A stretch of 64,000 bases of DNA from Paraburkholderia dinghuensis (GCF_003837865.1 NZ_RQIS01000014.1:105439-169438), one strand, 5' to 3'. Shown: positions 25,986 through 35,359, numbered from the stretch's first letter. Made by a program: numbers and translations. The notes: a model not told the origin generated them from the letters alone.

Positions 25986-26163
25986 GATGTGTCCTCCGAA
26001 ACTATGTGAATCGTGTACTTGCGCGCCGCTGCGCGTGGCCGGACATTATAGTTTTTGTGCGTCGCATGAATGGCCTGGCGCTCGCGGCAAGCCCTCGCGG
26101 GCGCCATCGTTCAGCGTAGAATGAACCGCACAGAAAACAGCGACCATACGAAGGAGACCCCGC

Positions 26164-27579
26164 GTGAATCACCCCGCGCCGCCGGCCGTCGCACGCCGCC
26201 CGTTTCCCGCCGAACTCCTCGACACACTCCGCACCACGTTCGGCGACCGTGTCTCCAACTCTGAGGCGGTGCGCGCCCACCATGGCCGCGACGAATCCAT
26301 GTTCGACCCGCAACTGCCCGACGCCGTCGTGTTCGCGCGCAGCACCGAAGACGTCCAGGCGGCCGTGAGACTGTGTGCGCAATATGGCGTGCCCATCATT
26401 CCCTACGGCAACGGATCGTCGCTCGAAGGCCACCTGCTGGCCGTGCAGGGCGGCGTGTCGATCGACCTCTCGGAGATGAACCGCGTGCTGTCGATCAACG
26501 CGGAAGATCTCACCGTGACCGTCGAGCCCGGCATCTCGCGCAAGCAGCTGAACGAAGCGCTGCGCGATACGGGTCTCTTCTTTCCGATCGATCCCGGCGC
26601 GGACGCAAGCATCGGCGGCATGTCCGCGACGCGCGCTTCCGGCACCAACGCCGTGCGCTACGGCACGATGCGCGAGAACGTGCTTGGGCTCACCGCGGTC
26701 CTCGCCGACGGCCGCGTCATCAAAACCGGCTCGCGTGCGCGAAAGTCGTCGGCGGGATACGACCTCACGCGCCTCTTCGTTGGCTCCGAGGGTACGCTTG
26801 GCGTCATCACCGGGATCACCTTGCGGCTGTATCCCCAGCCCGAGGCGGTGTCGGCTGCCGTCTGCACATTCCATTCGATGGCCGACGCCGTGCGTACCGT
26901 GATCGAGACGATCCAGATCGGTGTGCCGGTCGCGCGCGTGGAGTTCATCGACTCGCTCGCCGTGCGTGCGCTCAACCGCCATTCGAATCTGACGCTGCGC
27001 GAAGCGCCCACGCTCTTTTTCGAATTCCACGGCACGGCCGCGGGCGTCGAGGAACAGGCGCAACTCGTGCAGGAGATCGCCGCGCAGAATGGCGGCGACG
27101 GTTTCGAATGGGCGACTCGCCCCGAAGACCGCACCCGGCTCTGGAACGCCCGTCATAACGCGCTTTTCGCAATGCTGCAATTGCGGCCGGGCAGCCGCGC
27201 CTTGTCGACCGACGTCTGCGTGCCGATCTCGCGCCTCGCGGAATGTGTCGTCGAAACGGAAGCGGACCTGAAGACGTCGCCGCTGACCTGCCCGATCGTC
27301 GGCCATGTCGGCGACGGCAACTTCCACGTTTGCATGCTGGTCGACCCGACCAAACCGGAAGAGATCGAGGAAGCCGAACGGCTGAATCACCGCATCGTAA
27401 AGCGCGCGCTCGCGATGGACGGTACCTGCACGGGCGAGCACGGCGTCGGCCTGCACAAGATGGGCTTCCTCGTGGAAGAACATGGCGTAGACACCGTGGA
27501 CACGATGCGCGCGATCAAGCGTGCGCTCGATCCGCACAATCTCATGAATCCTGGAAAGATTTTTTCGTGGGCTGTCTGA
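26164..27579 (+). CDS. FAD-linked oxidase, D-lactate dehydrogenase (cytochrome)-like
   Basis: 471 residues with an N-terminal FAD-binding PCMH domain (VPIIPYGNGSSLEGHLLAVQGGVSID, IGGMSATRASGTNAVRYGTMRENV) and the C-terminal FAD-oxidase domain (HVGDGNFHV, GEHGVGLHKMGFL). Members oxidise D-2-hydroxyacids such as D-lactate and pass electrons to cytochrome c or quinone. It starts at GTG with AAGGAG nearby. It precedes glcD by 75 bases and is homologous to it, so it probably belongs to the 2-hydroxyacid oxidation cluster. Exact substrate is not decidable here. Confidence 0.88.
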   Translation: MNHPAPPAVARRPFPAELLDTLRTTFGDRVSNSEAVRAHHGRDESMFDPQLPDAVVFARSTEDVQAAVRLCAQYGVPIIPYGNGSSLEGHLLAVQGGVSIDLSEMNRVLSINAEDLTVTVEPGISRKQLNEALRDTGLFFPIDPGADASIGGMSATRASGTNAVRYGTMRENVLGLTAVLADGRVIKTGSRARKSSAGYDLTRLFVGSEGTLGVITGITLRLYPQPEAVSAAVCTFHSMADAVRTVIETIQIGVPVARVEFIDSLAVRALNRHSNLTLREAPTLFFEFHGTAAGVEEQAQLVQEIAAQNGGDGFEWATRPEDRTRLWNARHNALFAMLQLRPGSRALSTDVCVPISRLAECVVETEADLKTSPLTCPIVGHVGDGNFHVCMLVDPTKPEEIEEAERLNHRIVKRALAMDGTCTGEHGVGLHKMGFLVEEHGVDTVDTMRAIKRALDPHNLMNPGKIFSWAV

Positions 27580-27654
27580 GCGTCTGAGCGACATCCGGGC
27601 CATGGCCCATCGTACGGCGGCGGGACAAAACTGCGCAGAACTGCGGGAGGACAC

Positions 27655-29148
27655 ATGAATGCACCGGGCGAAATGTCGCCGGAAGTACTCGCGCAACGAC
27701 AGCGCGAAGTGGTCCAGGCCTTGATGGCGGTGCTGCCTGCGCACTGCCTGCTGCATCGGGAAGAGGACACGGTCGCCTACGAGTGCGACGGCCTCGCTGC
27801 GTACCGGCGTCTGCCGCTCGCGGTCGCTTTGCCGGAAACGGAATCGCAGGTCCAGCGCGTCGTGCAGATCTGCCGCCGCCTCGACGTTCCGGTCGTGCCG
27901 AGAGGCGCGGGCACCGGTCTTTCCGGCGGCGCCATGCCGATCCGCCACGGCATTGTCCTCTCGCTCGCACGCTTTCGTCGCATTCTTGAAGTCGATCCAT
28001 ACGCCCGCACCGCGACGGTTCAACCCGGGGTGCGCAACCTTGCGGTGTCCGAAGCGGCCGCGCCATTCGGGCTCTACTACGCGCCCGATCCGTCGTCGCA
28101 GATCGCCTGCACGATCGGCGGCAATGTGTCCGAGAATTCGGGCGGCGTCCATTGCCTGAAATACGGCCTCACCGTGCATAACGTGCTGCGCGTGCGTGCC
28201 GTGACGATGGACGGCGAGATCGTCGAGTTCGGCTCGCTCGCGCCCGACGCACCGGGCCTCGACCTGCTCGCCGTGATGATCGGCAGCGAGGGCATGTTCG
28301 CGATCGTGACCGAAGTGACTGTGAAGCTGATCCCGCGCCCGCAGACCGCCCAGGTCATCATGGCCAGTTTCGACGATGTCGTGAAGGGAGGCGACGCCGT
28401 CGCGGCCATCATTGCAGCCGGCATCATTCCAGCCGGCCTCGAAATGATGGACAAGCCGGCCACACGCGCCGTCGAAGAATTCGTGAACGCGGGCTATGAC
28501 CTCGAAGCCGAGGCGATCCTGCTGTGCGAGTCGGACGGCACACCGGAGGAAGTCGCAGACGAAGTGGCACGCACGACGCTCGTGCTGCGCGAACACGGCG
28601 CGACGCGCATCCAGATTTCGCGCACCGAGGAAGAGCGGCTGCGCTTCTGGTCCGGCCGCAAGAACGCGTTCCCGGCGGCAGGCCGCATCTCGCCCGATTA
28701 TTACTGCATGGACGGCACCGTGCCACGCCGCACCATCGGGCTGCTGCTTGCGCGCATCCACGAGATGGAACAGCAGTATGGATTGCGTTGCATCAACGTG
28801 TTCCACGCGGGCGACGGCAACATGCACCCGCTCATTCTCTTCAACGGCAACGACCAGGACGAGTGGCACCGCGCCGAGGCGTTCGGTTCCGACATCCTCG
28901 AAACCTGCGTCGAACTGGGCGGAACGGTGACCGGCGAACATGGCGTGGGTATCGAAAAAATCAATTCGATGTGCGTGCAGTTCTCGCCTCAGGAACGCGA
29001 TGCGTTCCACGCCGTGAAGCACGCATTCGACCCCGCCGGCTTGCTCAACCCCGACAAGGGTATTCCCACCCGCGCGCGCTGCGCCGAGTACGGCAAGATG
29101 CACGTGCGCGGGAACCTGCTGCCGCATCCCGAACTGCCGAGGTTCTGA
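27655..29148 (+). CDS. glcD: Glycolate oxidase subunit GlcD
   Basis: FAD-containing catalytic subunit of membrane-associated glycolate oxidase, converting glycolate to glyoxylate. 497 residues. FAD-binding motif VVPRGAGTGLSGGAMP, IGGNVSENSGGVHCLKYGLT, and C-terminal HAGDGNMHPLI and GEHGVGIEKI. ATG preceded by GGGAGGACAC. Next in order are glcE and glcF, completing the three-subunit enzyme. A large hairpin follows the stop codon directly. Confidence 0.95.
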   Translation: MNAPGEMSPEVLAQRQREVVQALMAVLPAHCLLHREEDTVAYECDGLAAYRRLPLAVALPETESQVQRVVQICRRLDVPVVPRGAGTGLSGGAMPIRHGIVLSLARFRRILEVDPYARTATVQPGVRNLAVSEAAAPFGLYYAPDPSSQIACTIGGNVSENSGGVHCLKYGLTVHNVLRVRAVTMDGEIVEFGSLAPDAPGLDLLAVMIGSEGMFAIVTEVTVKLIPRPQTAQVIMASFDDVVKGGDAVAAIIAAGIIPAGLEMMDKPATRAVEEFVNAGYDLEAEAILLCESDGTPEEVADEVARTTLVLREHGATRIQISRTEEERLRFWSGRKNAFPAAGRISPDYYCMDGTVPRRTIGLLLARIHEMEQQYGLRCINVFHAGDGNMHPLILFNGNDQDEWHRAEAFGSDILETCVELGGTVTGEHGVGIEKINSMCVQFSPQERDAFHAVKHAFDPAGLLNPDKGIPTRARCAEYGKMHVRGNLLPHPELPRF

Positions 29149-29189
29149 CGCAAGGACAGCCGGCGCCGCGCGCGCCGACTGTCCTTGCG
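29149..29189 (+). terminator. Large hairpin after glcD
   Basis: Outer arms CGCAAGGACAG (29149-29159) and CTGTCCTTGCG (29179-29189) pair perfectly. An inner CGGCGC/GCGCCG adds 6 bp after one mismatch, around a 5-base loop. It begins at the base after the glcD stop. No T-tract follows, so it may be a partial terminator or a processing/stability element. Confidence 0.6.
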
Positions 29190-29252
29190 GCACCGCACGG
29201 CCGCCTCTGCCGCTACTGATCGACGCACCCGGCAATACGGGTCGGCTCCGGG

Positions 29253-29280
29253 TTGCCAGGGCGGGGCCTGTGGCTACAAT
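29253..29280 (+). promoter_or_regulatory. Probable internal promoter for glcE-glcF
   Basis: TTGCCA (29253-29258), 16-base spacer, TACAAT (29275-29280), ending 27 bases before the glcE ATG. Together with the hairpin after glcD this suggests glcEF can be transcribed separately. Confidence 0.55.
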
Positions 29281-29307
29281 CAAACGAACGACAACGACAA
29301 TCACGCC

Positions 29308-30396
29308 ATGGAAGACGACGACATCGTAGCCGTCTGGTCGGACCGCGTTCGCGCGGCCACCGCCGATGGCCGCCCATTGCGCATACGCGGCGGCGGTACG
29401 AAGGACTGGTACGGCCAGGCACTCGAGGGCGAGATTCTCGACACGCGCGCGCATCGAGGCGTCATCGCCTACGATCCGGCTGAACTCGTGATCACCGCGC
29501 GCGCGGGCACATCGCTCGCCGAAATCGAAGCGACGCTCGCCGCGCAAGGCCAGATGCTCGCGTTCGAACCACCGCACTTCGGCGCGCAGGCCACCTTTGG
29601 CGGGTGCATTGCGGCCGGCATCGCGGGCCCGCGCCGCGCGGCGGCGGGAGCGGCTCGCGACTTCGTGCTGGGTGCGGTGATCATGAACGGCCATGGCGAC
29701 GTACTGCACTTCGGCGGCCAGGTCGTGAAAAACGTAGCAGGCTACGACGTATCGCGCCTGCTCGCCGGCTCGCTTGGCACACTTGGGCTGATGCTCGAAC
29801 TGTCGGTGAAAGTGCTGCCCATGCCGCAGGCCGAAGCGACGCTCAAGTTCGACATGAGCGGAAGCGACGCAGTGCGCAAGCTCAACGAATGGGGGGGACG
29901 CCCGTTGCCGATCACGGCGAGCGCCTGGCGAAACGGCACGCTCGCTGTCAGGTTGGGTGGCGCGGATGCTGCAGTGAAGTCCGCGCGCGCGTCGCTGGGC
30001 GGCGAGGTGGTGGACGCGGTGGAAGCCGAACGCTTCTGGGCTGGCCTGCGCGAGCAGAGCGATCCGTTCTTCGCGGCCATCGCGCCGGACGCGGCGCTCT
30101 GGCGTCTCGCGCTGCCCTCGATCGCCGAGCCACTGCAGTTGCCCGGCGCCCAATTGATGGAATGGGGCGGCGCGCAGCGCTGGTGGATCACGGAAACCGA
30201 CGCCCAAACCGTGCGCATCACAGCCAAGCAGGCAGGCGGCCACGCGACGATGTTCCGCACCGGCCGGGACTACGACCGCAGCGCAGGCGTGTTCACGCCG
30301 CTGCCCGCGCCGCTCATGAAGATCCACCGAGGCCTGAAGGCCGCCTTCGATCCGGCCCGCATCTTCAATCGCGGCCGGTTGTACTCCGACTTCTGA
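29308..30396 (+). CDS. glcE: Glycolate oxidase subunit GlcE
   Basis: Second FAD-binding subunit of glycolate oxidase. 362 residues with a shortened PCMH FAD domain (RIRGGGTKDWYG, FEPPHFGAQATFGGCIAAGIAGPRR) and the C-terminal KIHRGLKAAFDPARIFNRGRLY. ATG 29308 (MEDDDIVAVWSDRV) is chosen; an in-frame ATG 41 codons upstream precedes the promoter-like sequence and gives an implausible N-terminus. glcF starts 18 bases downstream, so the two are surely co-transcribed. Confidence 0.94.
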   Translation: MEDDDIVAVWSDRVRAATADGRPLRIRGGGTKDWYGQALEGEILDTRAHRGVIAYDPAELVITARAGTSLAEIEATLAAQGQMLAFEPPHFGAQATFGGCIAAGIAGPRRAAAGAARDFVLGAVIMNGHGDVLHFGGQVVKNVAGYDVSRLLAGSLGTLGLMLELSVKVLPMPQAEATLKFDMSGSDAVRKLNEWGGRPLPITASAWRNGTLAVRLGGADAAVKSARASLGGEVVDAVEAERFWAGLREQSDPFFAAIAPDAALWRLALPSIAEPLQLPGAQLMEWGGAQRWWITETDAQTVRITAKQAGGHATMFRTGRDYDRSAGVFTPLPAPLMKIHRGLKAAFDPARIFNRGRLYSDF

Positions 30397-30414
30397 ACCC
30401 AACGACCGCCCGCA

Positions 30415-31644
30415 ATGCAGACAAACCTCGCGGACTTCATCCGGAACACCGCCGACGGCGACGAAGCGGACGCCATCCTGCGCAAGTGTGTTCATTGCGG
30501 CTTTTGCACGGCAACGTGCCCGACCTATCAACTGCTCGGCGACGAACTCGACGGTCCGCGCGGACGCATCTACCTGATGAAGCAAATGGTTGAGGGTGCC
30601 GACGTGACGAGGAGCACGCTGATGCACCTCGACCGCTGTCTCACGTGCCGCAGTTGCGAGACCACCTGCCCCTCGGGCGTGCAGTACGGCAGGCTCGTCG
30701 AAATCGGCCGCAAGCACGCCGAGGCGATGGTGCCGCGTCCGCTTCGCCAGCGCATCCTGCGCCGGGTGCTGGCGAGCTTCGTGCCGCGCCGGGCGCTGTT
30801 CTCGCCAGCGATGCGGCTTGGACAGCAACTCCGTCCGCTCCTGCCACGGCGCCTGCGCGACAAGGTGCCCGTACGCCAGCGCCCGCTCGTCTGGCCCACG
30901 GCGAAGCACGCGCGCAAAATGCTGATGCTTACGGGCTGCGTGCAGCCTTCGATGATGCCGAACATCAACATCGCGACAGCGCGCGTGCTGGATGCACTCG
31001 GCATTGAGACCGTCGTGGCGCCCCAAGCCGGCTGCTGCGGCGCGATCCGCCTGCATCTGGGTTACGTGGACGAAGCCCTCGCCGACGTGCGCGCGAACGT
31101 CGATGCCTGGTGGCCCTACGTCGAGCAAGGCGTGGAGGCGATCGTGATGAACGCCTCGGGCTGCGGCGCGACGGTGAAGGAATACGCGCACCTCTTGCGC
31201 AGTGAACCGGCCTATGCGGAGAAAGCACGCCGTATCGTCGAGTTGACGCGCGACCTTTCCGAAATCCTCCCTGCGTTCCAGGATCAGCTCATCGCGGCGA
31301 CGCGCCGACGTGGCATCCACACGGTGGCGTGGCATCCGCCCTGCACGCTGCAGCATGGCCAGCAGTTGCGCGGCGGCGTGGAAAAGGTGCTGGGCGCGCT
31401 CGGTCTTGACGTGCGCCTGCCAACCGACAGCCACTTGTGCTGCGGCTCGGCTGGCACGTATTCGATCTTGCAGCCACGCCTGTCCTATACGCTGCGCAAC
31501 CAGAAGGTCGAGCACCTCAAGGCGCTCGATCCGCAGTTGATCGTGTCGGCGAATATCGGCTGCATCGCGCACCTGCAGAGCGGCACAACGATACCGGTCA
31601 CACACTGGATCGAGCTGGTCGAACATATGCTGGCGGCGAACTGA
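30415..31644 (+). CDS. glcF: Glycolate oxidase iron-sulfur subunit GlcF
   Basis: Transfers electrons from the flavin subunits to the respiratory chain. 409 residues. Two [4Fe-4S] ferredoxin motifs are seen: Cys25, 28, 31, 35 (CVHCGFCTATCP) and Cys75, 78, 81, 85 (CLTCRSCETTCP). Two CCG domains follow (AGCCGAIRLH and CCGSAGTYS). Last gene of the glc group; a TATAAT-containing promoter for yggS comes about 95 bases after the stop. Confidence 0.96.
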   Translation: MQTNLADFIRNTADGDEADAILRKCVHCGFCTATCPTYQLLGDELDGPRGRIYLMKQMVEGADVTRSTLMHLDRCLTCRSCETTCPSGVQYGRLVEIGRKHAEAMVPRPLRQRILRRVLASFVPRRALFSPAMRLGQQLRPLLPRRLRDKVPVRQRPLVWPTAKHARKMLMLTGCVQPSMMPNINIATARVLDALGIETVVAPQAGCCGAIRLHLGYVDEALADVRANVDAWWPYVEQGVEAIVMNASGCGATVKEYAHLLRSEPAYAEKARRIVELTRDLSEILPAFQDQLIAATRRRGIHTVAWHPPCTLQHGQQLRGGVEKVLGALGLDVRLPTDSHLCCGSAGTYSILQPRLSYTLRNQKVEHLKALDPQLIVSANIGCIAHLQSGTTIPVTHWIELVEHMLAAN

Positions 31645-31738
31645 ACGCACGAAGTCGAAAAGTCGAATCAGCGTAACGGAGCGCCGGACACGAAAAAAGC
31701 CGGCCGTTCGGCCTATGTTTCGCATCCGGCGCAGTCCG

Positions 31739-31744
31739 TATAAT
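31739..31744 (+). promoter_or_regulatory. -10 element upstream of yggS-proC
   Basis: A perfect TATAAT 67 bases before the yggS ATG. The -35 region (TGTTTC at about 31716) is poor, so this is a likely but not strong promoter. Confidence 0.45.
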
Positions 31745-31810
31745 TCCCTTCGTTCGTTCCGGTTCGTTTAAACGGCCGCCTGCAACGCGAGGCGGCCAGC
31801 CCCAAGTCCC

Positions 31811-32509
31811 ATGACCGATCTCGCCCGCAATCTCGAAGCCGTCCAGCAACGCATCGCCGCCGCCGCCCGCAACGCCGGCCGCAATCCGCATTCGGTCGCG
31901 CTGCTCGCAGTTTCCAAGACATTCCCCGCGCAGGACGTGCGTGCCGCGCACGCGGCTGGACAGCGTGCATTCGGCGAGAACTACGTGCAGGAAGCCGTGG
32001 ACAAGATCGAGGCGCTCGCCGATCTGCGCGCCAGCCTCGACTGGCATTTCATCGGGCCGCTCCAGTCGAACAAGACACGGCCCGTGGCTGAACGCTTCGA
32101 CTGGGTGCATTCGGTCGATCGCCTCAAGATCGCGCAGCGTCTCTCGGAACAGCGGCCCGTAGGCATGGCACCGCTCAACGTGTGCTTGCAGGTCAACGTC
32201 AGCGGCGAGGCCAGCAAAAGCGGCGTCGCACCGCAGGAAGCAGCGCAGATTGCGCGTGCGATCGCGGCGTTGCCCAATCTGCGGCTGCGGGGACTGATGT
32301 CGATTCCCGAACCGGAGTCCACCCTCGCGGGCCAGCGCGCGCCGCACCGGCAACTGCGCGAGTTGTTCGACGCACTTCGCGCCGACGGGCTCGCGCTGGA
32401 CACACTGTCGATGGGCATGTCGGCCGACCTCGAGGCGGCCGTGCTCGAAGGCGCGACGATCGTGCGGATCGGCACCGCGATCTTCGGCGCTCGCGACTAC
32501 GCTCACTGA
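31811..32509 (+). CDS. yggS: Pyridoxal-phosphate homeostasis protein, YggS/PLPBP family
   Basis: 232 residues of a PLP-binding TIM barrel with no known catalytic activity that maintains vitamin B6 and amino-acid balance. Visible motifs: LLAVSKTFP (PLP lysine), FGENYVQEA, WHFIGPLQSNKTRPV, LRGLMSIPEPE and SMGMSADLEAAV. Directly upstream of proC (22-base gap), a classical pairing. Confidence 0.95.
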   Translation: MTDLARNLEAVQQRIAAAARNAGRNPHSVALLAVSKTFPAQDVRAAHAAGQRAFGENYVQEAVDKIEALADLRASLDWHFIGPLQSNKTRPVAERFDWVHSVDRLKIAQRLSEQRPVGMAPLNVCLQVNVSGEASKSGVAPQEAAQIARAIAALPNLRLRGLMSIPEPESTLAGQRAPHRQLRELFDALRADGLALDTLSMGMSADLEAAVLEGATIVRIGTAIFGARDYAH

Positions 32510-32531
32510 TTCACTGACGCTCTCCATCACC

Positions 32532-33347
32532 ATGAAAATTGCATTCATCGGCGGCGGCAACATGGCCGCCGCACTCATCGGCGGCCTGATCCGCAAAGGC
32601 GTGCCCGCCAGCAATCTGTACGCGATCGATCCGAACGAGGACGTCCGCAAGCGCAACGCCGACCAGTTCGGCGTGCGCACCGCCGCGAGCGCCGACGCGG
32701 CACTCGCCGATTACGACGCCGTGCTGCTCGCGGTCAAACCGCAGATCGCAAAGGGCGTGGCCGAAGGAATCGCGCCTCATCTCGGGGCACACCAGGTGGT
32801 CATCAGCATCATGGCCGGCATCCGGATCGACGACCTGTCGCGCTGGCTCAATGGCCACGCACGCATCGTTCGTACGATGCCGAATACGCCTGCGCTGATC
32901 GGGATGGGGGCGACGGGTCTCGTCGCGAGCCTCGGTGTGGACGCGGCGGGCCGCCAGCTCGCATCGGACGCGCTGGGCGCGGTTGGTCAGACCGTGTGGT
33001 TCGACGACGAAGCAAAGATCGACGCGGTCACCGCGATTTCGGGCAGCGGTCCGGCGTATGTGTTCTATTTCATCGAGGCGCTGGAAGAAGCGGCGCGCCA
33101 GCTTGGCATGGACGAGCAGCAAGGTCGCGCACTCGCCATCGCGACGTTCACGGGCGCAGCGCAACTCGCGTTGCAGTCGGAGGAATCACCCTCGGTGCTG
33201 CGCGAACGCGTGACGTCGAAGGGCGGGACGACGGCCGCGGCGCTTGCTTCATTTGCGGCGTCCGGCGTAAAGGATGCCATCGTGCGCGGCGCATTGGCCG
33301 CCAACGCGCGCGCGAAGGAAATGGGCGAGGAGTTCGGCAAGCAGTAA
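32532..33347 (+). CDS. proC: Pyrroline-5-carboxylate reductase
   Basis: Final step of proline synthesis, NAD(P)H-dependent. 271 residues with the N-terminal Rossmann motif IAFIGGGNMAAALIGG, VRTMPNTPALIGMGATG, the substrate region AISGSGPAYVFYFIEAL, and the C-terminal TSKGGTTAAALASF. Forms an operon with yggS and ends convergently with ubiA. Confidence 0.97.
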   Translation: MKIAFIGGGNMAAALIGGLIRKGVPASNLYAIDPNEDVRKRNADQFGVRTAASADAALADYDAVLLAVKPQIAKGVAEGIAPHLGAHQVVISIMAGIRIDDLSRWLNGHARIVRTMPNTPALIGMGATGLVASLGVDAAGRQLASDALGAVGQTVWFDDEAKIDAVTAISGSGPAYVFYFIEALEEAARQLGMDEQQGRALAIATFTGAAQLALQSEESPSVLRERVTSKGGTTAAALASFAASGVKDAIVRGALAANARAKEMGEEFGKQ

Positions 33348-33448
33348 GCGAGCCGGATTCGCAGCAGTACGCGTGTTTCTGGTGAAGCACGCGTCTGCCG
33401 CCGTGGCGCTTGCGCCCGAAGCGGCAAACGCGCCGCGCCGGCACACCG

Positions 33449-34312
33449 TTACATCGAAGCGAAAGCGTAATGCGCTGCGATGCCCGCAAACAGCGCCCCG
33501 CCGAGCCAGTTGTTGTGGCGGAAGGCGGCGAAGCACGGCATGCGTTCACGGTCTTTAATGAGCGTGTAGTGGTACACCGCGCAGCCTGCCGCGGCGGCCC
33601 AGCCGATCCAGTAAAGCAGCCCGAAGCCAAGCTCGATGCCGACCCAGACGTAAACGCCAAGCGTCGCCGCGTAGCACAGCATGATCGCAAGCACATCGAA
33701 ACGGCCGAACGTCAGTGCAGAGGTGCGGATACCGATCTTGATGTCGTCGTCGCGATCGACCATAGCGTATTCGGTGTCGTAGGCGACCGACCAGAGCACG
33801 TTCGCCGCCAGCATGATCCAGCCGATGAGCGGCACGTGATCCTGCACGGCGGCAAAGGCCATCGGAATGCCAAAACCGAACGCGATGCCCAGATACGCCT
33901 GCGGAATCGCGAAGAATCGCTTCGTAAACGGATACGACACCGCCACGAACAACGCCACCACCGAAAGCTCCTTCGTGAGCGTGTTGAGCGGCAAGATCAG
34001 GAGGAACGAAACGAGCGCGAGCACCGCTGCAATCGCCACCGCCTCCCACGCGCGGATCCGGCCCGACGTGATGGGCCGTTCGGCTGTTCGCTTCACGTGG
34101 CGGTCGAAATCGCGGTCCGCATAGTCGTTGATCGCGCAGCCCGCCGAGCGCATGAGCACGGTACCGACGGTGAAAATCACGAGCAGCGCCAACGGCGGGC
34201 GGCCGTTCGAGGCGATCCACAGCGCGTTGAGCGTAGGCCACAGCAGCAGCAGGCTGCCGATCGGCTTGTCCATGCGGACGAGCCGCAGATAGAGCGGGAT
34301 TCGGGCGAACAT
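33449..34312 (-). CDS. ubiA: 4-hydroxybenzoate polyprenyltransferase
   Basis: Attaches the octaprenyl tail to 4-hydroxybenzoate in ubiquinone synthesis, in the inner membrane. 287 residues with about eight hydrophobic segments. Prenyl-diphosphate/Mg motif NDYADRDFD at 62-70 and a second Asp-rich motif, YDTEYAMVDRDDD, in the middle. MFARIPLYLRLVRMDKPIGSLLLLWP is a typical start. No ubiC neighbour is present. It converges with proC and follows dps on the same strand, separated by a terminator. Confidence 0.96.
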   Translation of the reverse strand: MFARIPLYLRLVRMDKPIGSLLLLWPTLNALWIASNGRPPLALLVIFTVGTVLMRSAGCAINDYADRDFDRHVKRTAERPITSGRIRAWEAVAIAAVLALVSFLLILPLNTLTKELSVVALFVAVSYPFTKRFFAIPQAYLGIAFGFGIPMAFAAVQDHVPLIGWIMLAANVLWSVAYDTEYAMVDRDDDIKIGIRTSALTFGRFDVLAIMLCYAATLGVYVWVGIELGFGLLYWIGWAAAAGCAVYHYTLIKDRERMPCFAAFRHNNWLGGALFAGIAAHYAFASM

Positions 34313-34434
34313 GGTCGGAGCAAAAAAATGATGCCGCTATTGTAGGCCAGCGTGTCCAGCAAACGCCGCCTCGCGCACAGGCCACCGCGCACGAGAATCG
34401 GGCGCAGTTGATTGCTCATCGGGCGCCAGCCATC

Positions 34435-34467
34435 AAAATAAAGGCCTGCTGGACATTCCAGCAGGCC
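34435..34467 (-). terminator. Terminator of dps
   Basis: On the minus strand a 10-bp stem (GGCCTGCTGG / CCAGCAGGCC, loop AATGT) is followed by TTTATTTT. Located 53 bases after the dps stop. Confidence 0.88.
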
Positions 34468-34519
34468 CACGCAGCAACGAAGCCAACGAATCGCGGTACC
34501 CTGCACCGCGAAAAACCGG

Positions 34520-35008
34520 TTATGCCAACATCGCGCGCAGCATCCACGCTGTCTTTTCGTGCGTCTGCATGCGCTGCGTGAGCAGATCGGCGGTCGGCTC
34601 ATCGGAGGCGGCTTCCGTCGCCGGGAAAATCGCGCGCGCCGTGCGCACCACGGCTTCCTGGCCTTCCACGAGCTGGCGGATCATCTCTTCCGCTGCCGGC
34701 ACGCCGTCCGCTTCCGGAATCGACGAAAGCTTCGCAAACTCCTTGTAGGTTCCTGGCGCGTGCACGCCCAGCGCGCGAATGCGCTCGGCGATCAAGTCAA
34801 CGGCCAGCGCCAGTTCCGTGTACTGCGTCTCGAACATCAGATGCAGCGTGTTGAACATCGGCCCCGTGACATTCCAGTGGAAATTGTGTGTCTTCAGGTA
34901 AAGCGTGTACGTGTCGGCGAGCAGGCGCGAAAGGCCCTCCGCAATCTTCTTGCGATCCTTGTCGCTAATGCCGATATTCACATGCTGCACAGTTGCTTTT
35001 TTAGCCAT
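34520..35008 (-). CDS. dps: DNA-protecting ferritin-like protein Dps
   Basis: Forms a dodecamer that oxidises and stores iron with H2O2 and shields DNA during oxidative stress. 162 residues of the ferritin fold. The ferroxidase region HNFHWNVTGPMFNTLHLMFE (41-60) and DLIAERIRALG are typical. The ATG is preceded by AGGAG. It is 173 bases downstream of a 41-residue ORF and near oxyR on the same strand, so OxyR control is a natural expectation, though I could not identify a convincing OxyR site immediately upstream. Confidence 0.96.
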   Translation of the reverse strand: MAKKATVQHVNIGISDKDRKKIAEGLSRLLADTYTLYLKTHNFHWNVTGPMFNTLHLMFETQYTELALAVDLIAERIRALGVHAPGTYKEFAKLSSIPEADGVPAAEEMIRQLVEGQEAVVRTARAIFPATEAASDEPTADLLTQRMQTHEKTAWMLRAMLA

Positions 35009-35180
35009 GACAACTCCTTGTTTGCAGGGAGACGAACCATCGGTGTCGATCCGGTTACGCCGCTTCGCTGGCGATCCGTGAACGATCGAATTAATGTAAG
35101 TTTATCGTAGGGTGCGGAACAGAAACGATCATCTGTCCCTGTCTACCGCACAGCGCAACGTTATTGCGAGTTCCCCGGAT

Positions 35181-35306
35181 TCAACCACCGAAGAGACGCA
35201 CCGCCGCGTGAACAGCGAGCACGAGCATCCCGCCCGCGAAAATCGCGAAGCCACTTGCGCGACGCAGCGACCCAGTATGCAGCGGAAGACGGGTAAGAGC
35301 GTGCAT
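35181..35306 (-). CDS. Small single-span membrane protein (41 aa) between oxyR and dps
   Basis: Unrecognised short ORF. ATG at 35306 with a very strong ribosome binding site (GGAGG, 5 bases upstream). The product has a basic N-terminal half (MHALTRLPLHTGSLRRAS) and a hydrophobic segment (FAIFAGGMLVLAVHAAV) ending RLFGG, suggesting one membrane helix. Immediately upstream is an AT-rich regulatory block with two palindromes. Too short for usual length cut-offs. Function unknown; its position suggests oxidative-stress regulation. Confidence 0.6.
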   Translation of the reverse strand: MHALTRLPLHTGSLRRASGFAIFAGGMLVLAVHAAVRLFGG

Positions 35307-35359
35307 CACTTCCTCCAGTTGATTTCAGGTAGAGATCAGTTGGAAGAATTCTAATGCAG

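Noticed and set aside
31690..31720. Possible terminator between glcF and yggS (GGCC-GTTC-GGCC)
   Set aside because: Only a 4-bp core stem and no T-tract on the plus strand; too weak to call.
26002..31725. A 1907-codon open frame on the minus strand antisense to the FAD-linked oxidase, glcD, glcE and glcF
   Set aside because: It is the mirror frame of well-supported plus-strand genes in GC-rich DNA with few stop codons. The product is His/Arg/Ala-rich without domains.
35112..35354. Plus-strand 80-codon frame between dps and oxyR
   Set aside because: No ribosome binding site. It is antisense to the better supported 41-residue ORF, whose start has a strong Shine-Dalgarno sequence.
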